In this document: positions 34,738 through 46,097 of the stretch, piece after piece
Position numbering within the stretch: position 1 is the stretch's first letter
Layout of the letters: every line of letters starts with the position of its first letter
Assembly: GCA_016839165.1 (NCBI GenBank)
Contig: CP069300.1
Span: forward strand, 7,016,001 to 7,080,000
DNA length: 64,000 nt
Direction of reading: 5' to 3'
Source of the DNA: Bradyrhizobium sp. PSBB068
Lineage (GTDB): Bacteria; Pseudomonadota; Alphaproteobacteria; Rhizobiales; Xanthobacteraceae
The notes under the pieces: generated by a model
What the model was told of the DNA's origin: nothing
Seen by the model: the letters and a program-made list of their open reading frames with translations, nothing else
Database searches by the model: none
Translations under genes and position numbers: made by a program

Positions 34738-36882
34738 GTGCCGACCGCACAACGCAATTCGCTGATACTGCTGCGATGGATGATGGCCGCCTCGCTGGCC
34801 CTTCCGCTGGCGCTGTTCCTGTTCGCTTCGGCGATGTCCCGGGTTTCAAACAGCGACGCCGCCGACCAGGAAATCCAGCGGACCCTCGACGTCACCCATG
34901 AACACGCGCTCAAGGTGTTCGAGACCATCGACCGCAGCCTGGGCGAGATCACCGAGGTCGTCCGCGGGATGAGCGACGCCGACATCGCCGCGCGCGAGAA
35001 GAGCCTGCACGAGCGGCTGCGCCAGGTCGCCGATACGCTTCCCCAGGTGAAATCGATCTGGGTGTTCGATGCCAGCGGCCATGCCCTGGTCAACAGCCTG
35101 GTCGAGCCGGCCCCCGACGTCGATTTCTCGGATCGGGACTACTTCCGGATCCATGCCGAGCGCGACATCGGCACCTTTATCGGCGAGGTGCTGACCCCGC
35201 GGCCGCCCTATCAGGGCGCGCGGTTCTTCAGCGTCGGCCGGCGCCGCAGCAACGCGGATGGCAGCTTTGCCGGCGTGATCCAGGCTTCGGTGCTTCCGGA
35301 GTATTTCGAGAACTTCTATGCGCGGATCGGCCGGGAGCCCGGCAGCTTCCTGGCTCTGATCCGGACCGATGGCGCGGTGCTGGCGCATTTCCCCGTCGTC
35401 GACCACGACGTCAGATTCGAGCCGAGCGGGCCGCTCGGACAGCAGATGGCCGCCAATCCGCTGGCCGGCACCATGACGATCCGCTCCCCCGTCGACGGTA
35501 TCGAGCGGCGCATGCGCTATGAGCGGCTGTCCGAATACCCGATCTATGTCAGCGCCGGTCTCGAAACCTCGGCGATCCGGGCGCGCTGGATCAACACCAT
35601 GGCCCAGCACCTGATCTTCGGCATCCCGGCCACCGCGCTGCTGTTCGGCCTGCTGGCGCTGGCCTACCAGCGAACCGAGCGGCTGGAGGAGGAGGCCAAC
35701 CGGCGGATCGAGGCCGAGGATGCGCTGCGGCACGGCCAGCGGCTCGAAGCGCTCGGGCAACTCACCGGCGGCGTCGCGCACGACTTCAACAATCTGCTCA
35801 CCGTGATCCGCGCATCGGTCGACATGTTGCGGCGGCCGGACCTGCCGGAGCCGCGACGGCAGCGCTACATCGATGCGATCTCCAACACGGTGAACCGCGC
35901 CGCCAAGCTGACCAACCAGCTGCTGGCGTTCGCGCGCCGGCAGACCCTCAAGCCCGAAGTGTTCGACGCCTGCCAGAACGTCCGCACCCTGAGCGAGATG
36001 ATCGCCACCCTGATCGGTTCGCGCATCGAGATCACGGCGCAGGTGCCCGATAAGACCTGCCTCGTCAACGCCGATGCCGGCCAGTTCGAGACCGCCATCA
36101 TCAATATGGCGGTGAATGCGCGCGACGCGATGGATGGCGTCGGCCGGCTCACGATCGCGGTCCGCGCCGTGGACGATCTGCCGCCCGGGACGAGCATGCC
36201 GCCGAGTCCGCACGGCTATGTCGCGGTGTCGGTGGCCGATACCGGCGTCGGAATTCCGCAGGAGCTGTTCGGCCGGATCTTCGAGCCGTTTTACACCACC
36301 AAGGAGGTCGGTCACGGCACCGGTCTCGGCCTGTCGCAGGTGTTCGGCTTCGCCAAGCAATCCGGCGGCGAGGTCACCGTCAGCAGCGAGATCGGCAAGG
36401 GCTCGACATTCACGCTGTATCTGCCGCGCGTGGTCGGCAGGCACAACGCGCAATCGCCGCTCACCGAGGATGCGCCTCCGGTCGATCCGACCAATGCGTC
36501 GGTCCTGATCGTCGAGGACAACGCCGAGGTCGGAAAGTTCGCCGCCGACACGCTGACCCAGCTCGGTTGCACCTGTGTTTTGGTGGAGAACGCCACCCAC
36601 GCGCTGGAAGAGCTGGCCGTCGACCCCGGCAGGTTCGACCTCGTGTTCACCGATGTCGTGATGCCGGGCATGAGCGGCATCGAACTTGCGGAGGAGATTC
36701 GCCGGCAGCGGCTCGATCTGCCGATCGTGCTCGCCTCCGGCTACAGCCAGGTGTTGTCGCAGCAGGGCAGCGGCGGCTTCGAGCTGCTGCAGAAGCCCTA
36801 TTCGGCCGAGCAACTGGCACGCGTGCTACACAAGGCCGCGCGCTCGCGCCGGCTACGGCGGGATCAGGCGCCGGCGGGGTGA
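34738..36882 (+). CDS. Membrane hybrid sensor histidine kinase with receiver domain
   Basis: 714 residues, GTG start preceded by an AGGAG run. A first membrane helix (about 12-33) and second (about 288-309) bracket a 250-residue periplasmic sensor resembling a dCache/PAS-type ligand domain (SDRDYFRIH motif at 131-139). Then HisKA with His348 in GGVAHDFNNL, HATPase (about 455-575) and a receiver domain with Asp639 in FTDVVMPGMSG. Signals sensed by this class are often organic acids or amino acids. No cognate regulator is adjacent. Confidence 0.93.
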   Translation: MPTAQRNSLILLRWMMAASLALPLALFLFASAMSRVSNSDAADQEIQRTLDVTHEHALKVFETIDRSLGEITEVVRGMSDADIAAREKSLHERLRQVADTLPQVKSIWVFDASGHALVNSLVEPAPDVDFSDRDYFRIHAERDIGTFIGEVLTPRPPYQGARFFSVGRRRSNADGSFAGVIQASVLPEYFENFYARIGREPGSFLALIRTDGAVLAHFPVVDHDVRFEPSGPLGQQMAANPLAGTMTIRSPVDGIERRMRYERLSEYPIYVSAGLETSAIRARWINTMAQHLIFGIPATALLFGLLALAYQRTERLEEEANRRIEAEDALRHGQRLEALGQLTGGVAHDFNNLLTVIRASVDMLRRPDLPEPRRQRYIDAISNTVNRAAKLTNQLLAFARRQTLKPEVFDACQNVRTLSEMIATLIGSRIEITAQVPDKTCLVNADAGQFETAIINMAVNARDAMDGVGRLTIAVRAVDDLPPGTSMPPSPHGYVAVSVADTGVGIPQELFGRIFEPFYTTKEVGHGTGLGLSQVFGFAKQSGGEVTVSSEIGKGSTFTLYLPRVVGRHNAQSPLTEDAPPVDPTNASVLIVEDNAEVGKFAADTLTQLGCTCVLVENATHALEELAVDPGRFDLVFTDVVMPGMSGIELAEEIRRQRLDLPIVLASGYSQVLSQQGSGGFELLQKPYSAEQLARVLHKAARSRRLRRDQAPAG

Positions 36883-36959
36883 AGTGAATCGCGTGCGCGT
36901 GCCACACATTCGCTGTCGTCCTGGCAAACCCATAGCCACCGGCTTCGGTCGTGGGAGAG

Positions 36960-37014
36960 ACCATCGGCGGCTAGAGCAGCCCCCGGATTGCGCTTCACTT
37001 CATCCGGGCCACAT
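36960..37014. repeat. Degenerate intergenic palindromic repeat
   Basis: Contains CCCGGATTGCGCTTCACTTC and ATCCGGG, the edges seen in the repeat at 50211-50296. A few bases upstream (36915-36940) a GTCCTGGCAAACCCATAGCC piece recalls the GTCCCGG family. Short and decayed. Confidence 0.45.
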
Positions 37015-37088
37015 CTTCACTTCCACTTTTCAAGGAAGGGTGAAACGAAAACGCGGACAGAGATTCGCCGCAACAAGGGAGGCTCGCG

Positions 37089-37475
37089 ATGATCGACCAT
37101 ATCGGCTTTTCGGTCTCTGACTACGAACGCGCGAAGGCGTTCTACCAGGCGGCGCTGGCGCCGCTTGATTACGGCCTGATCATGGAAGTGCCCGCGGAAG
37201 TAACCGGGCACGCGCCGACGGCAGGCTTCGGCGCCAACGGCAAGCCGGATTTCTGGATCGGCGGCGAAGGCGCGATGAACAAGCCGGTGCATATCGCCAT
37301 CACCGCCAAGGACCGCGCCACCGTCGACGCCTTTTACAAGACCGCGATGGCGGCCGGCGGCCGCGACAACGGCGCGCCGGGCATTCGCGCGCATTATCAC
37401 CCGACCTATTACGGGGCCTTCGTGCTCGATCCCGACGGCCACAACATCGAGGCGGTCTGCCACACGCCCGAATAG
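37089..37475 (+). CDS. VOC-family (glyoxalase/bleomycin-resistance) protein
   Basis: 128 residues: one VOC domain made of two beta-alpha-beta-beta-beta modules. MIDHIGFSVSDYERAKAFYQAALAPLDY opens it with the metal-site His4 and FYxxAL motif; HYHPTYYGAFVLDPDGHNIEAVCH closes it with Glu in the NIEAV metal position. The substrate is unknown; it is too generic to be called glyoxalase I. Confidence 0.9.
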   Translation: MIDHIGFSVSDYERAKAFYQAALAPLDYGLIMEVPAEVTGHAPTAGFGANGKPDFWIGGEGAMNKPVHIAITAKDRATVDAFYKTAMAAGGRDNGAPGIRAHYHPTYYGAFVLDPDGHNIEAVCHTPE

Positions 37476-37804
37476 CGGCCGGACGAATTGGCCGGGCAAC
37501 GCCGAATCAACAGCGCGCGGGCCGTCCGGACCATCCTGCATGCGACCTGCGACAGATCGACCCGCCCGGCGATCGATCACGCGCGCGCCTCAGTTCCACA
37601 TCGATTGCGAGTGTGTCGAAGCGTTTCTTCTGAATGTCTAGTGAACAAAGCCACATGCAACCCGTTATAATGTCGAAATAAACTTCGCCGATGATTCGGC
37701 ACTCGCCACAATCCGGCCTAACGGCTGGCAATTCATCGTCCTGCCGAATTGTTCGGTTCTGACTTTCCTTCCTGCCCAGACTTTCCGCCGGGGACTCCAA
37801 GATC
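37476..37804. other. 329-base gap upstream of the OmpA-like gene
   Basis: Apart from the promoter listed separately it holds no gene. It is AT-richer than the flanks (notably 37610-37690), as expected of a control region. Confidence 0.5.
37642..37671 (+). promoter_or_regulatory. Candidate promoter of the OmpA-like gene
   Basis: A perfect TATAAT (37666-37671) is 18 bases after TGAACA (37642-37647), a 4-of-6 match to TTGACA. It is 134 bases before the start codon, implying a long leader. Confidence 0.5.
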
Positions 37805-40105
37805 ATGACAAAGCTTCGTCTCGTGCTGCTTGCCACGACTGCGCTGACGGTGATGCAGTTCGCCACCTCAGCGTCGCACGCACAAAATTCGCCGCTGGTC
37901 GTCGCACAGGCGCAGCAGAAGGAAGAACTCGGACCAGACGGAAAGCCGAAGCCGCACCCGGCGCCCGGCGCTCCTGCACATCCGGCACCGCCGGCCGCAG
38001 CGCCACATCCGCAAGCGCCACCGCCAGCTGCCGCGCCACCCGCGCATCCGGCTCCGCCGCCGGCCGCAGCACCTGCACGGCCGGAGCCGCCGGCCGCAAG
38101 GCCGGCCCCGCCCGCAGCGCCGGCGCGGCCCGAACCGCCTGCCGCAGCGCCTCCAAAGCCGACGCCGCCTCCTGCGGCCGCACCGCATCCGGCGCCGCCC
38201 CCGGCTCCCGCACGGCCTGAACCGCCGGCCGCGCATCCGGTCACGCCGCCGGCCGCGGCACCTGCACGACCCGAACCGCCGGCCGCAAAGCCGGCGCCAT
38301 TGCCCGCGCCTGCACGGCCGGAGCCGCCCGCGGCTGCTCCCGCGAAGCCTGTGACGCCGCCGCCGGCAGCGGCGCCCGCACATCCGACGCCGACGCCGCC
38401 ACCCGCGGCAGCACCGCAGCGGCCGGGCACGCCGCCGACGCCAGTGCCTGGAGCCACTCCGGCCGCACCGGGTGCGGCGCATACGCCGCCGACACCCGCG
38501 CCAGGCGCCGCTCCAGCGGGACGCCCCGGCACGCCGTCCGCGACACCGACACCGGGAGCGGCAACACCAGCTCCGGGAGCTGCGACACCGGCGCCGGCCG
38601 AACGCCTCCGCGGAGAACGTCCCGGCGGCGAACGCCCTGCTGGCGAACGTCCTGCCGGCGAACGTCCCGGCGGAGCCAAGCAACCTCCGGGCACGCCGCC
38701 CGCGACCACCTCTCCGGCAACGCCCGCGCCTTCGGCGACGACGCCTCCGGCAGCAGGCGCGCCGGCGCGACCGGGCACCTCGCCCGCCGCGACCCCACCC
38801 GGCGCGACCACACCCACTCCGACGCCACCCGCTGCGACGCCGGCTCCGGGCCAGCAGGGACGTCCAGCCACACCGCCCGGAACGCCGGCGGCCCCTGGAG
38901 CGGCAATGGGTGCCCCTGGTGCGGCACCGGCTCCGGCTCAACAGGCACGCCCGGGTGCTGCGCCCGGCGTATCGCCCGCCCAAGGCGCCGCCATGGGCGC
39001 ACCGGCACCGTCGGTCGTCCCCGGCTCGGCAGCCGCAACGCCGCCGCCCGGCCAGGCGCAATACGCCCCGCCGACGGTTGCGCCGGCATTCCGGGCTGCG
39101 CCCGCCGTTGCAGCGCCACTGCCGCCACCGCCGCGCCATGACAATATCACCCCGCTCGCCATCGGCGCTGCGGTCGGTGCGGGCGTGGTGGCCGGCGCCA
39201 TCCTCGGCGGGAGTATCGCCGATCTGCGCGGCCAGCGGCAGGAAGTGGTCGAAGACGGCCGCACCATCTACACCGAGCCGGACCGGGTCATCATCCGCGA
39301 CCCGAGCGGACAGGCCTATGTTCGTGGCGACGACGTCTATCGCTTCCGCTACGGCGCGCGTGACATCCGCACCGAGACGATCGGCGGCGAGACCCGGACC
39401 ATCGTGATTCGTCCCGACGGCAGCGAGATCATCACCGTGGTCGGGTCCGATGGCCAGATGCTGCGCCGAATCCGCCGGGATCCCGGCGGGCGCGAGATCG
39501 TCATCATCGACAACACCTATCGCGATCCGCGTGCGGTCGGTGGCTTCTATGTCGACGTGCCGCCGCCGGTGGTCAACATTCCCTATGATCGCTACATCGT
39601 CGACGCTCAGGAAGCGTCGCCCGACGTGATCTACGAGACCATGGAGGCACCGCCGGTGCAGCGGATCGAGCGACGCTATTCGCTCGACGAGATCCGCTAC
39701 AGCCCCAATGTCCGCATGCAGATGCCGAGCATCGACGTCAACACGATCAACTTCGACTCTGGATCGTGGACCATCCCACCCGACCAGGCGGCGAGGCTGC
39801 AGGTGATTGCCGACGGCCTCAACCGGGCCATCCAGCGCAATCCGCGCGAGGTGTTCCTGATCGAAGGCCATACGGACGCAACCGGCAACGACACCGACAA
39901 TCTGTCGCTGTCCGACCGCCGCGCGCAGTCTGCCGCCGAATTGCTGACGCAGCAGTTCGGCGTGCCGGCCGAGAACCTGACTTCGCAGGGTTACGGCTCG
40001 CAATATCTGAAGGAGCAGACCGACGGACCGAGCCGCATCAACCGGCGCGTCACCGTCCGCCGCATCACCCCGCTGCTCACCGGCGCCTCCGCCGCTCCGC
40101 GCTGA
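37805..40105 (+). CDS. OmpA-family envelope protein with a long Pro/Ala-rich region
   Basis: 766 residues. A signal peptide (cleavage near residue 27, after SHA) is followed by a huge low-complexity Ala/Pro segment (about 55-450) built of degenerate units such as PARPEPPAA and PAPPAAAP. A Gly-rich hydrophobic stretch (about 448-470) may cross the inner membrane. A beta-repeat region (480-640) and a C-terminal OmpA domain (about 650-760: EGHTDATGNDTDNLSLSDRRAQS, SQGYGSQ) end it. The OmpA domain binds peptidoglycan, and the Pro-rich arm probably spans the periplasm. Upstream frames on the other strand through this region are artefacts of codon bias. Confidence 0.88.
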   Translation: MTKLRLVLLATTALTVMQFATSASHAQNSPLVVAQAQQKEELGPDGKPKPHPAPGAPAHPAPPAAAPHPQAPPPAAAPPAHPAPPPAAAPARPEPPAARPAPPAAPARPEPPAAAPPKPTPPPAAAPHPAPPPAPARPEPPAAHPVTPPAAAPARPEPPAAKPAPLPAPARPEPPAAAPAKPVTPPPAAAPAHPTPTPPPAAAPQRPGTPPTPVPGATPAAPGAAHTPPTPAPGAAPAGRPGTPSATPTPGAATPAPGAATPAPAERLRGERPGGERPAGERPAGERPGGAKQPPGTPPATTSPATPAPSATTPPAAGAPARPGTSPAATPPGATTPTPTPPAATPAPGQQGRPATPPGTPAAPGAAMGAPGAAPAPAQQARPGAAPGVSPAQGAAMGAPAPSVVPGSAAATPPPGQAQYAPPTVAPAFRAAPAVAAPLPPPPRHDNITPLAIGAAVGAGVVAGAILGGSIADLRGQRQEVVEDGRTIYTEPDRVIIRDPSGQAYVRGDDVYRFRYGARDIRTETIGGETRTIVIRPDGSEIITVVGSDGQMLRRIRRDPGGREIVIIDNTYRDPRAVGGFYVDVPPPVVNIPYDRYIVDAQEASPDVIYETMEAPPVQRIERRYSLDEIRYSPNVRMQMPSIDVNTINFDSGSWTIPPDQAARLQVIADGLNRAIQRNPREVFLIEGHTDATGNDTDNLSLSDRRAQSAAELLTQQFGVPAENLTSQGYGSQYLKEQTDGPSRINRRVTVRRITPLLTGASAAPR

Positions 40106-40129
40106 GACGGCGAGACATCACGAGACCAA

Positions 40130-40163
40130 ATGGCCGGGAGCAATCCCGGCCATTCTTGTTTTT
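40130..40163 (+). terminator. Rho-independent terminator of the OmpA-like gene
   Basis: Perfect 10-base arms ATGGCCGGGA and TCCCGGCCAT around a GCAA tetraloop, followed by TCTTGTTTTT. It starts 25 bases after the stop codon. Confidence 0.88.
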
Positions 40164-40189
40164 GCGGAGTAACGATGGCTTGGCCCTCC

Positions 40190-40250
40190 CCGTCATTGCG
40201 CGCGGAGCGAAGCCCGTCATCCAGGACCGGGTGGCTCCTCGCAATGACGG
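40190..40250. repeat. Intergenic palindromic repeat with CGTCATTGCG edges
   Basis: CCGTCATTGCG on the left and CGCAATGACGG on the right form an 11-base terminal inverted repeat, with GGAGCGAAGC inside. The same edges occur at 46098-46181. It lies between convergent genes and may add bidirectional termination. Confidence 0.65.
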
Positions 40251-40255
40251 CGAAT

Positions 40256-42013
40256 TTATTTCCCCGCGCCCAGCCCCAGCGCCTCGACCATCACGCGAAA
40301 CACCTCGGTGTTGTCCATCGAGCCGTGGACGCGCTCGCTGCCCGGCCCGGTGGCGGTGAGGATGACATCCTCGCCGGAATGCACGCTGGCACCGATCATC
40401 GCCGGCAGATTGCCGAAGCGCAGCACGACGCCGGGAACGTCCTTGTATTTGTCGTTGGCCTTGAAGGTGTCGGGCGCATCGCCCTTCACGGTCGGCTCGT
40501 TCGGATCGTCGAGCTTGGGACGGAACGTCTCGTAATGGTCGGGCAGGCTGGCCGAGAAGATCGCGAGCCGCCTGGAGACATCGACACGGGACGGATAACC
40601 CTCGGCATCGGGCGCCGGGTAGTTCGGAAAGCCGGCCTTCTCGTAGACGCCGACGCGCTCGCGCAGCGGTACGTTGGGCACGGCCGCCATGTCGTCGTTG
40701 ATGGTGCCGACCAGGCTGTTCGGATGGTTGTGGTCGGCCACGACCAGGATCAGCGTATCGTCGCCACGCGCCTTGGCCCAGTCCTTGGCCAATCGCACCG
40801 CATTGTCGAGCATGATGGTGTCGTAGACCGCACGCTCCATGTCGAGCAGATGGGCGTATTTGTCGATCAGGCCGGACTCGACCATCAGGAAGAAGCCGGA
40901 TTCGTGCTTCGACAGGATTGTGAGCGCGGCCTGGACCTGCGCGGTCAGGTCGGGTTGCTCGGGGAATTTTTTGACGCCGCCGCCCTTGAGGAACTTGCGG
41001 TCGAGCGCGCCGTCCATGTTGCCGGTCGCGAATAGACCGAGGAGTTTGCGGGTGTCCGGCTTGGCTGCGAGCGCATTCAGCTCGCTTGCCGTGGTCGCAA
41101 GCGGATAGCCGGCGTCGCGGAAGCGCGCGAGATAATCGATATCGTCCTTGCGTTTCGATCCCGCCGCGGACTGCGGCAGGAAGTTCGCGGAGCCGCCGCC
41201 CATCAGCACGTCGGGTTTGGCGTCGAAATATTGCGCGACGATCGCGTCATAGGCAGCGCGGCGGCGGGTATGCGCGAGCATCGCGGCCGGCGTGGCATCC
41301 TCGACTTCGGTGTTGGTGACGATACCGATGGCGAGGCCCGCCCGGCGCTTGGCCAGGCTCGCGATGGTCTCGACCCGGGGATCATCGAGCGGATCGGGCG
41401 TGCGATCGGCGTAGACGCCGAGCGCGTTGACCGCGGCCTTGTGGCCGGTGGCGTAGGCACTCGCGGCATTCGCGGAATCGGTGATGATCGAATCCGAGCC
41501 CGCGGTCGCGACCAGCGCCATCTGCGGCATGTCGTCGATCGCGAGCTTGCCGCGGCTCTTGCCTTCCGCAATTCCCTTGGAGAGGATTCGCGCGGCGACG
41601 CGGTGTGCCGGGGACATCCCGTCGCCGATGAACAAGATCACGTTCTTCGCCTTGCGCGGTCCGCTGTCGTAGACGGTCCAGGTCACGGTGCGGCTCTGCG
41701 TGCCGTCGCTGACTTCGACGGTCATCGGGCCGGCGTTGTCGAGCGAGACATCACGGAGCAGCAAGGCCGACTGGTCCTTGCCGGCTTCGCGCGCGGTGAA
41801 GATGCCGCTCTGGCCGAACACCGCGGCATAGTCCGCGCCGTTCAGCGTCACCTTCAACCTGGCCTGATCGACGACGCCGGCAAGCTCGACCTTGAAGTCG
41901 AATTTCGCGCCGACGAGAATATCCGCACGATCGATCGGATAGATGGTCTGGGCGAGCGCGGCCGTAGCCGACAACAATAGCGTGACCGCCACGCCAGCGA
42001 CTGACTTGATCAT
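40256..42013 (-). CDS. Secreted alkaline phosphatase (PhoA-superfamily)
   Basis: 585 residues from MIKSVAGVAV, a signal peptide cleaved near residue 21 (ALA|QTI); GGAG is 8 bases upstream. The catalytic core has the metal site DGMSPAHR (Asp131), the nucleophile Ser180 in DSANAASAYATGHKA and the late VVADHNHPNSLVGT histidines. An N-terminal ~115-residue beta-rich domain precedes it, as in large alkaline phosphatases of alpha-proteobacteria. Exported to the periplasm to release phosphate. No Pho box was identified. Confidence 0.92.
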   Translation of the reverse strand: MIKSVAGVAVTLLLSATAALAQTIYPIDRADILVGAKFDFKVELAGVVDQARLKVTLNGADYAAVFGQSGIFTAREAGKDQSALLLRDVSLDNAGPMTVEVSDGTQSRTVTWTVYDSGPRKAKNVILFIGDGMSPAHRVAARILSKGIAEGKSRGKLAIDDMPQMALVATAGSDSIITDSANAASAYATGHKAAVNALGVYADRTPDPLDDPRVETIASLAKRRAGLAIGIVTNTEVEDATPAAMLAHTRRRAAYDAIVAQYFDAKPDVLMGGGSANFLPQSAAGSKRKDDIDYLARFRDAGYPLATTASELNALAAKPDTRKLLGLFATGNMDGALDRKFLKGGGVKKFPEQPDLTAQVQAALTILSKHESGFFLMVESGLIDKYAHLLDMERAVYDTIMLDNAVRLAKDWAKARGDDTLILVVADHNHPNSLVGTINDDMAAVPNVPLRERVGVYEKAGFPNYPAPDAEGYPSRVDVSRRLAIFSASLPDHYETFRPKLDDPNEPTVKGDAPDTFKANDKYKDVPGVVLRFGNLPAMIGASVHSGEDVILTATGPGSERVHGSMDNTEVFRVMVEALGLGAGK

Positions 42014-42127
42014 GATCGATGCTCCGCCCCTTGCGTACACTGCGCGTCGGGGGCGGAGGCTAATGGTGGCGGATGACGCCGCAATGAGGCGGCGGCGGGA
42101 CCTATTGCCGCAACGGCGGGCGGCGGG

Positions 42128-42493
42128 TCAGCGCGCCATCTGCTGCGGATCGTAGAAGAAGCGCTCCTCGACCAATTCCTCGCCGCGCCAGGTCTGCCAG
42201 GCGACCTCCTCCATGCTGCGGACCTTGCCGTCCTTAGCCGTGAATTCAAACCGCCAGCAGATCGCCGAATGGTCGCCGTCGAGCAGCAACGGCCCGAGCC
42301 GCGTGGTCTTGACACCGGAGACCGCGGCCAGCACCGCCGCCTCGCGCGCCGCCAGCGCCTCGCGGCCGACGCGCCATTCGCCGTCATTCTCCTGGGTGCG
42401 GGCATCGGCGGAGTAGAAGTTCCTGATGGCGCCGACATGGTCGTTGGCTTCGACCGTGTCCGCGAAGGCTTGCAGCGTCTTGAGGGAAGGCAT
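42128..42493 (-). CDS. SnoaL/NTF2-like protein
   Basis: 121 residues, small cone-shaped fold: DTVEANDHVGAIRNFYSADARTQENDGEWRVGREAL is the typical start and KVRSMEEVAWQTWRGEELVEERFFYDP the end of SnoaL-like/polyketide-cyclase-like domains. Function unknown. The start was placed at MPSLK because GGAGAG lies just before it. It is divergent from the TetR gene and its region between them holds two operators, so TetR likely controls it. Confidence 0.85.
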   Translation of the reverse strand: MPSLKTLQAFADTVEANDHVGAIRNFYSADARTQENDGEWRVGREALAAREAAVLAAVSGVKTTRLGPLLLDGDHSAICWRFEFTAKDGKVRSMEEVAWQTWRGEELVEERFFYDPQQMAR

Positions 42494-42503
42494 GGCACTC
42501 TCC

Positions 42504-42528
42504 ATTTACCGACTATTGGTCGGTAAAT
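42504..42528. promoter_or_regulatory. TetR operator 1 (perfect 10-bp arms)
   Basis: Arms ATTTACCGAC and GTCGGTAAAT flank TATTG. This is a perfect palindrome in the divergent region between the SnoaL-like and TetR genes. Confidence 0.85.
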
Positions 42529-42546
42529 ACCGACTGATAGTCTGTA
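42528..42546. promoter_or_regulatory. TetR operator 2 (7-bp arms, one mismatch)
   Basis: TACCGAC-TGATA-GTCTGTA repeats the core of operator 1 with one mismatch in the second arm. The centres of the two sites are about 21 bases apart, two helical turns, which suits cooperative binding by TetR dimers. Confidence 0.75.
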
Positions 42547-42588
42547 AGTCAACTGGCGTCGCTGCGGAACCTGGGCTAGACATGCGTG

Positions 42589-43176
42589 ATGGCAACCCAG
42601 GCCGAACGGCGCGAGAAGACCAGAGCCTCGATCGTCAAGGCGGCGCGCCGCATCTTTGGCGAGCGCGGCTTTGCGGCCGCGACGATGGACGACATCGCAA
42701 GCGGCGCGCGGGTTGCAAAGGGCGCGGTCTATCATCACTTCGCGACCAAGGAGGCGGTGTTCGAGGCGGTGTTCGAGCAGGTGTCGATCGACCTCGTCGC
42801 CGATCTCGACCGCATCTCGCGCGCCGAGAACGATCCACTCGCGGCGATGGCCGCGGGCACACAGGGCTATTTCGCGGCGTGCGCGAAGGGCCCGACCGGG
42901 CAGATCATCCTGCGCGATGGCCCGGCCGTGCTCGGCTGGGAGCGCTGGCGCGAGATCGACGCCAAACATTTCGGCGGCAAGTTTCCGCGCGCGCTGGCGG
43001 CCGCGATGGAGGCCGGCGTGATCGCGAAACAACCGATCGAGCCGTTGGCGCGGCTGTTGCTGGGTGCGGTGACGGAAGCAGCGGTCGCGGTGTCCGCGGG
43101 GCCCGACATCGGCAAGACCGGCACGGACTATGCGCGGGCGTTCGGCTCGCTGCTGGATGCGCTGAGGGTGAAGTAA
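42589..43176 (+). CDS. TetR-family transcriptional repressor
   Basis: 195 residues. The N-terminal helix-turn-helix (IVKAARRIFGERGFAAATMDDIASGARVAKGAVYHHFATKEAVFEAVF, about 12-58) is complete. A C-terminal ligand domain of the TetR_C_33-like type follows. GTG at 42586 is an alternative start. It probably represses itself and the divergent SnoaL-like gene through the tandem operators; the ligand is unknown. Confidence 0.92.
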   Translation: MATQAERREKTRASIVKAARRIFGERGFAAATMDDIASGARVAKGAVYHHFATKEAVFEAVFEQVSIDLVADLDRISRAENDPLAAMAAGTQGYFAACAKGPTGQIILRDGPAVLGWERWREIDAKHFGGKFPRALAAAMEAGVIAKQPIEPLARLLLGAVTEAAVAVSAGPDIGKTGTDYARAFGSLLDALRVK

Positions 43177-43193
43177 GCCCAGCCCTCTCCCCG

Positions 43194-43316
43194 CGTCGTC
43201 CCGGCGAAAGCCGGGACCCATAACCACGACCGTCAATTGTTGCGCAACGCTGGAGCCACAGCTCGCTCTAACAACGCGATCCTGTGGTTATGGGTCCCGG
43301 CTTTCGCCGGGACGAC
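43194..43316. repeat. Intergenic palindromic repeat, GTCCCGG family (intact copy)
   Basis: Terminal inverted repeat: CGTCGTCCCGGCGAAAGCCG on the left and its near complement ending CGCCGGGACGAC on the right, with CATAACCAC/GTGGTTATG arms inside. The loop contains TGGAGCCACAG. Also present, diverged, at 4106-4220. It lies between convergent genes. Confidence 0.85.
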
Positions 43317-43346
43317 AGCAAGTGTGCGACGACGGGCAGCCCCAGC

Positions 43347-45569
<2,223 letters not shown>

Positions 45570-45598
45570 TTAGCCGAGGCGAGAGGGCATGGGAAGCT

Positions 45599-46084
45599 TC
45601 ACGGCCGCGGCGATTGCGACGGCAATGGCGGGGGCGGCGGCAGGGGGCGTGGCGGCTCGCGCCAGGCGCCGGCGGTGCGGCCGGCGATCAGCCAGTACAC
45701 CAGACCCGCGACGATGCCGGCGCCGGTCATGATCTCCATGTGCCGGCGCACGATGCCGTGGAATTGCACCGTATCGGGATCGAACGGGATCAGGCCGAGA
45801 TAGCAGGCTGCGCCGACGATCGCACCGCCGATCGCATAAGCTAGCACGCTCCTGATGAAGAACGCTTCGGTGATCAGCACCACGATCAGCGCCGGCAACA
45901 GCGCAAAGCCGGAGATGAAGATGAAGCCGAAGCCGAGCACGATGTCGATCGCGCTCTGGTCGATCTGGCCGCCGAAATCGGAGATCTCGGGATACAGCAC
46001 CGCGCCGACCACGATGATCCCGGCCACGAAGCAGGCCATCAGGAAACCGAACGCGACGACGAACAGGCGGCCGATCAAGGCCAT
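45599..46084 (-). CDS. Four-helix membrane protein of unknown function
   Basis: 161 residues, about four membrane helices (about 5-28, 45-70, 77-98 and 120-138) and a Pro-rich tail (REPPRPLPPPPPLP). No recognisable family. It lies 39 bases upstream of the PAP2 gene on the same strand and may be cotranscribed with it. Confidence 0.7.
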   Translation of the reverse strand: MALIGRLFVVAFGFLMACFVAGIIVVGAVLYPEISDFGGQIDQSAIDIVLGFGFIFISGFALLPALIVVLITEAFFIRSVLAYAIGGAIVGAACYLGLIPFDPDTVQFHGIVRRHMEIMTGAGIVAGLVYWLIAGRTAGAWREPPRPLPPPPPLPSQSPRP

Positions 46085-46097
46085 GCTAGCACTCCTC

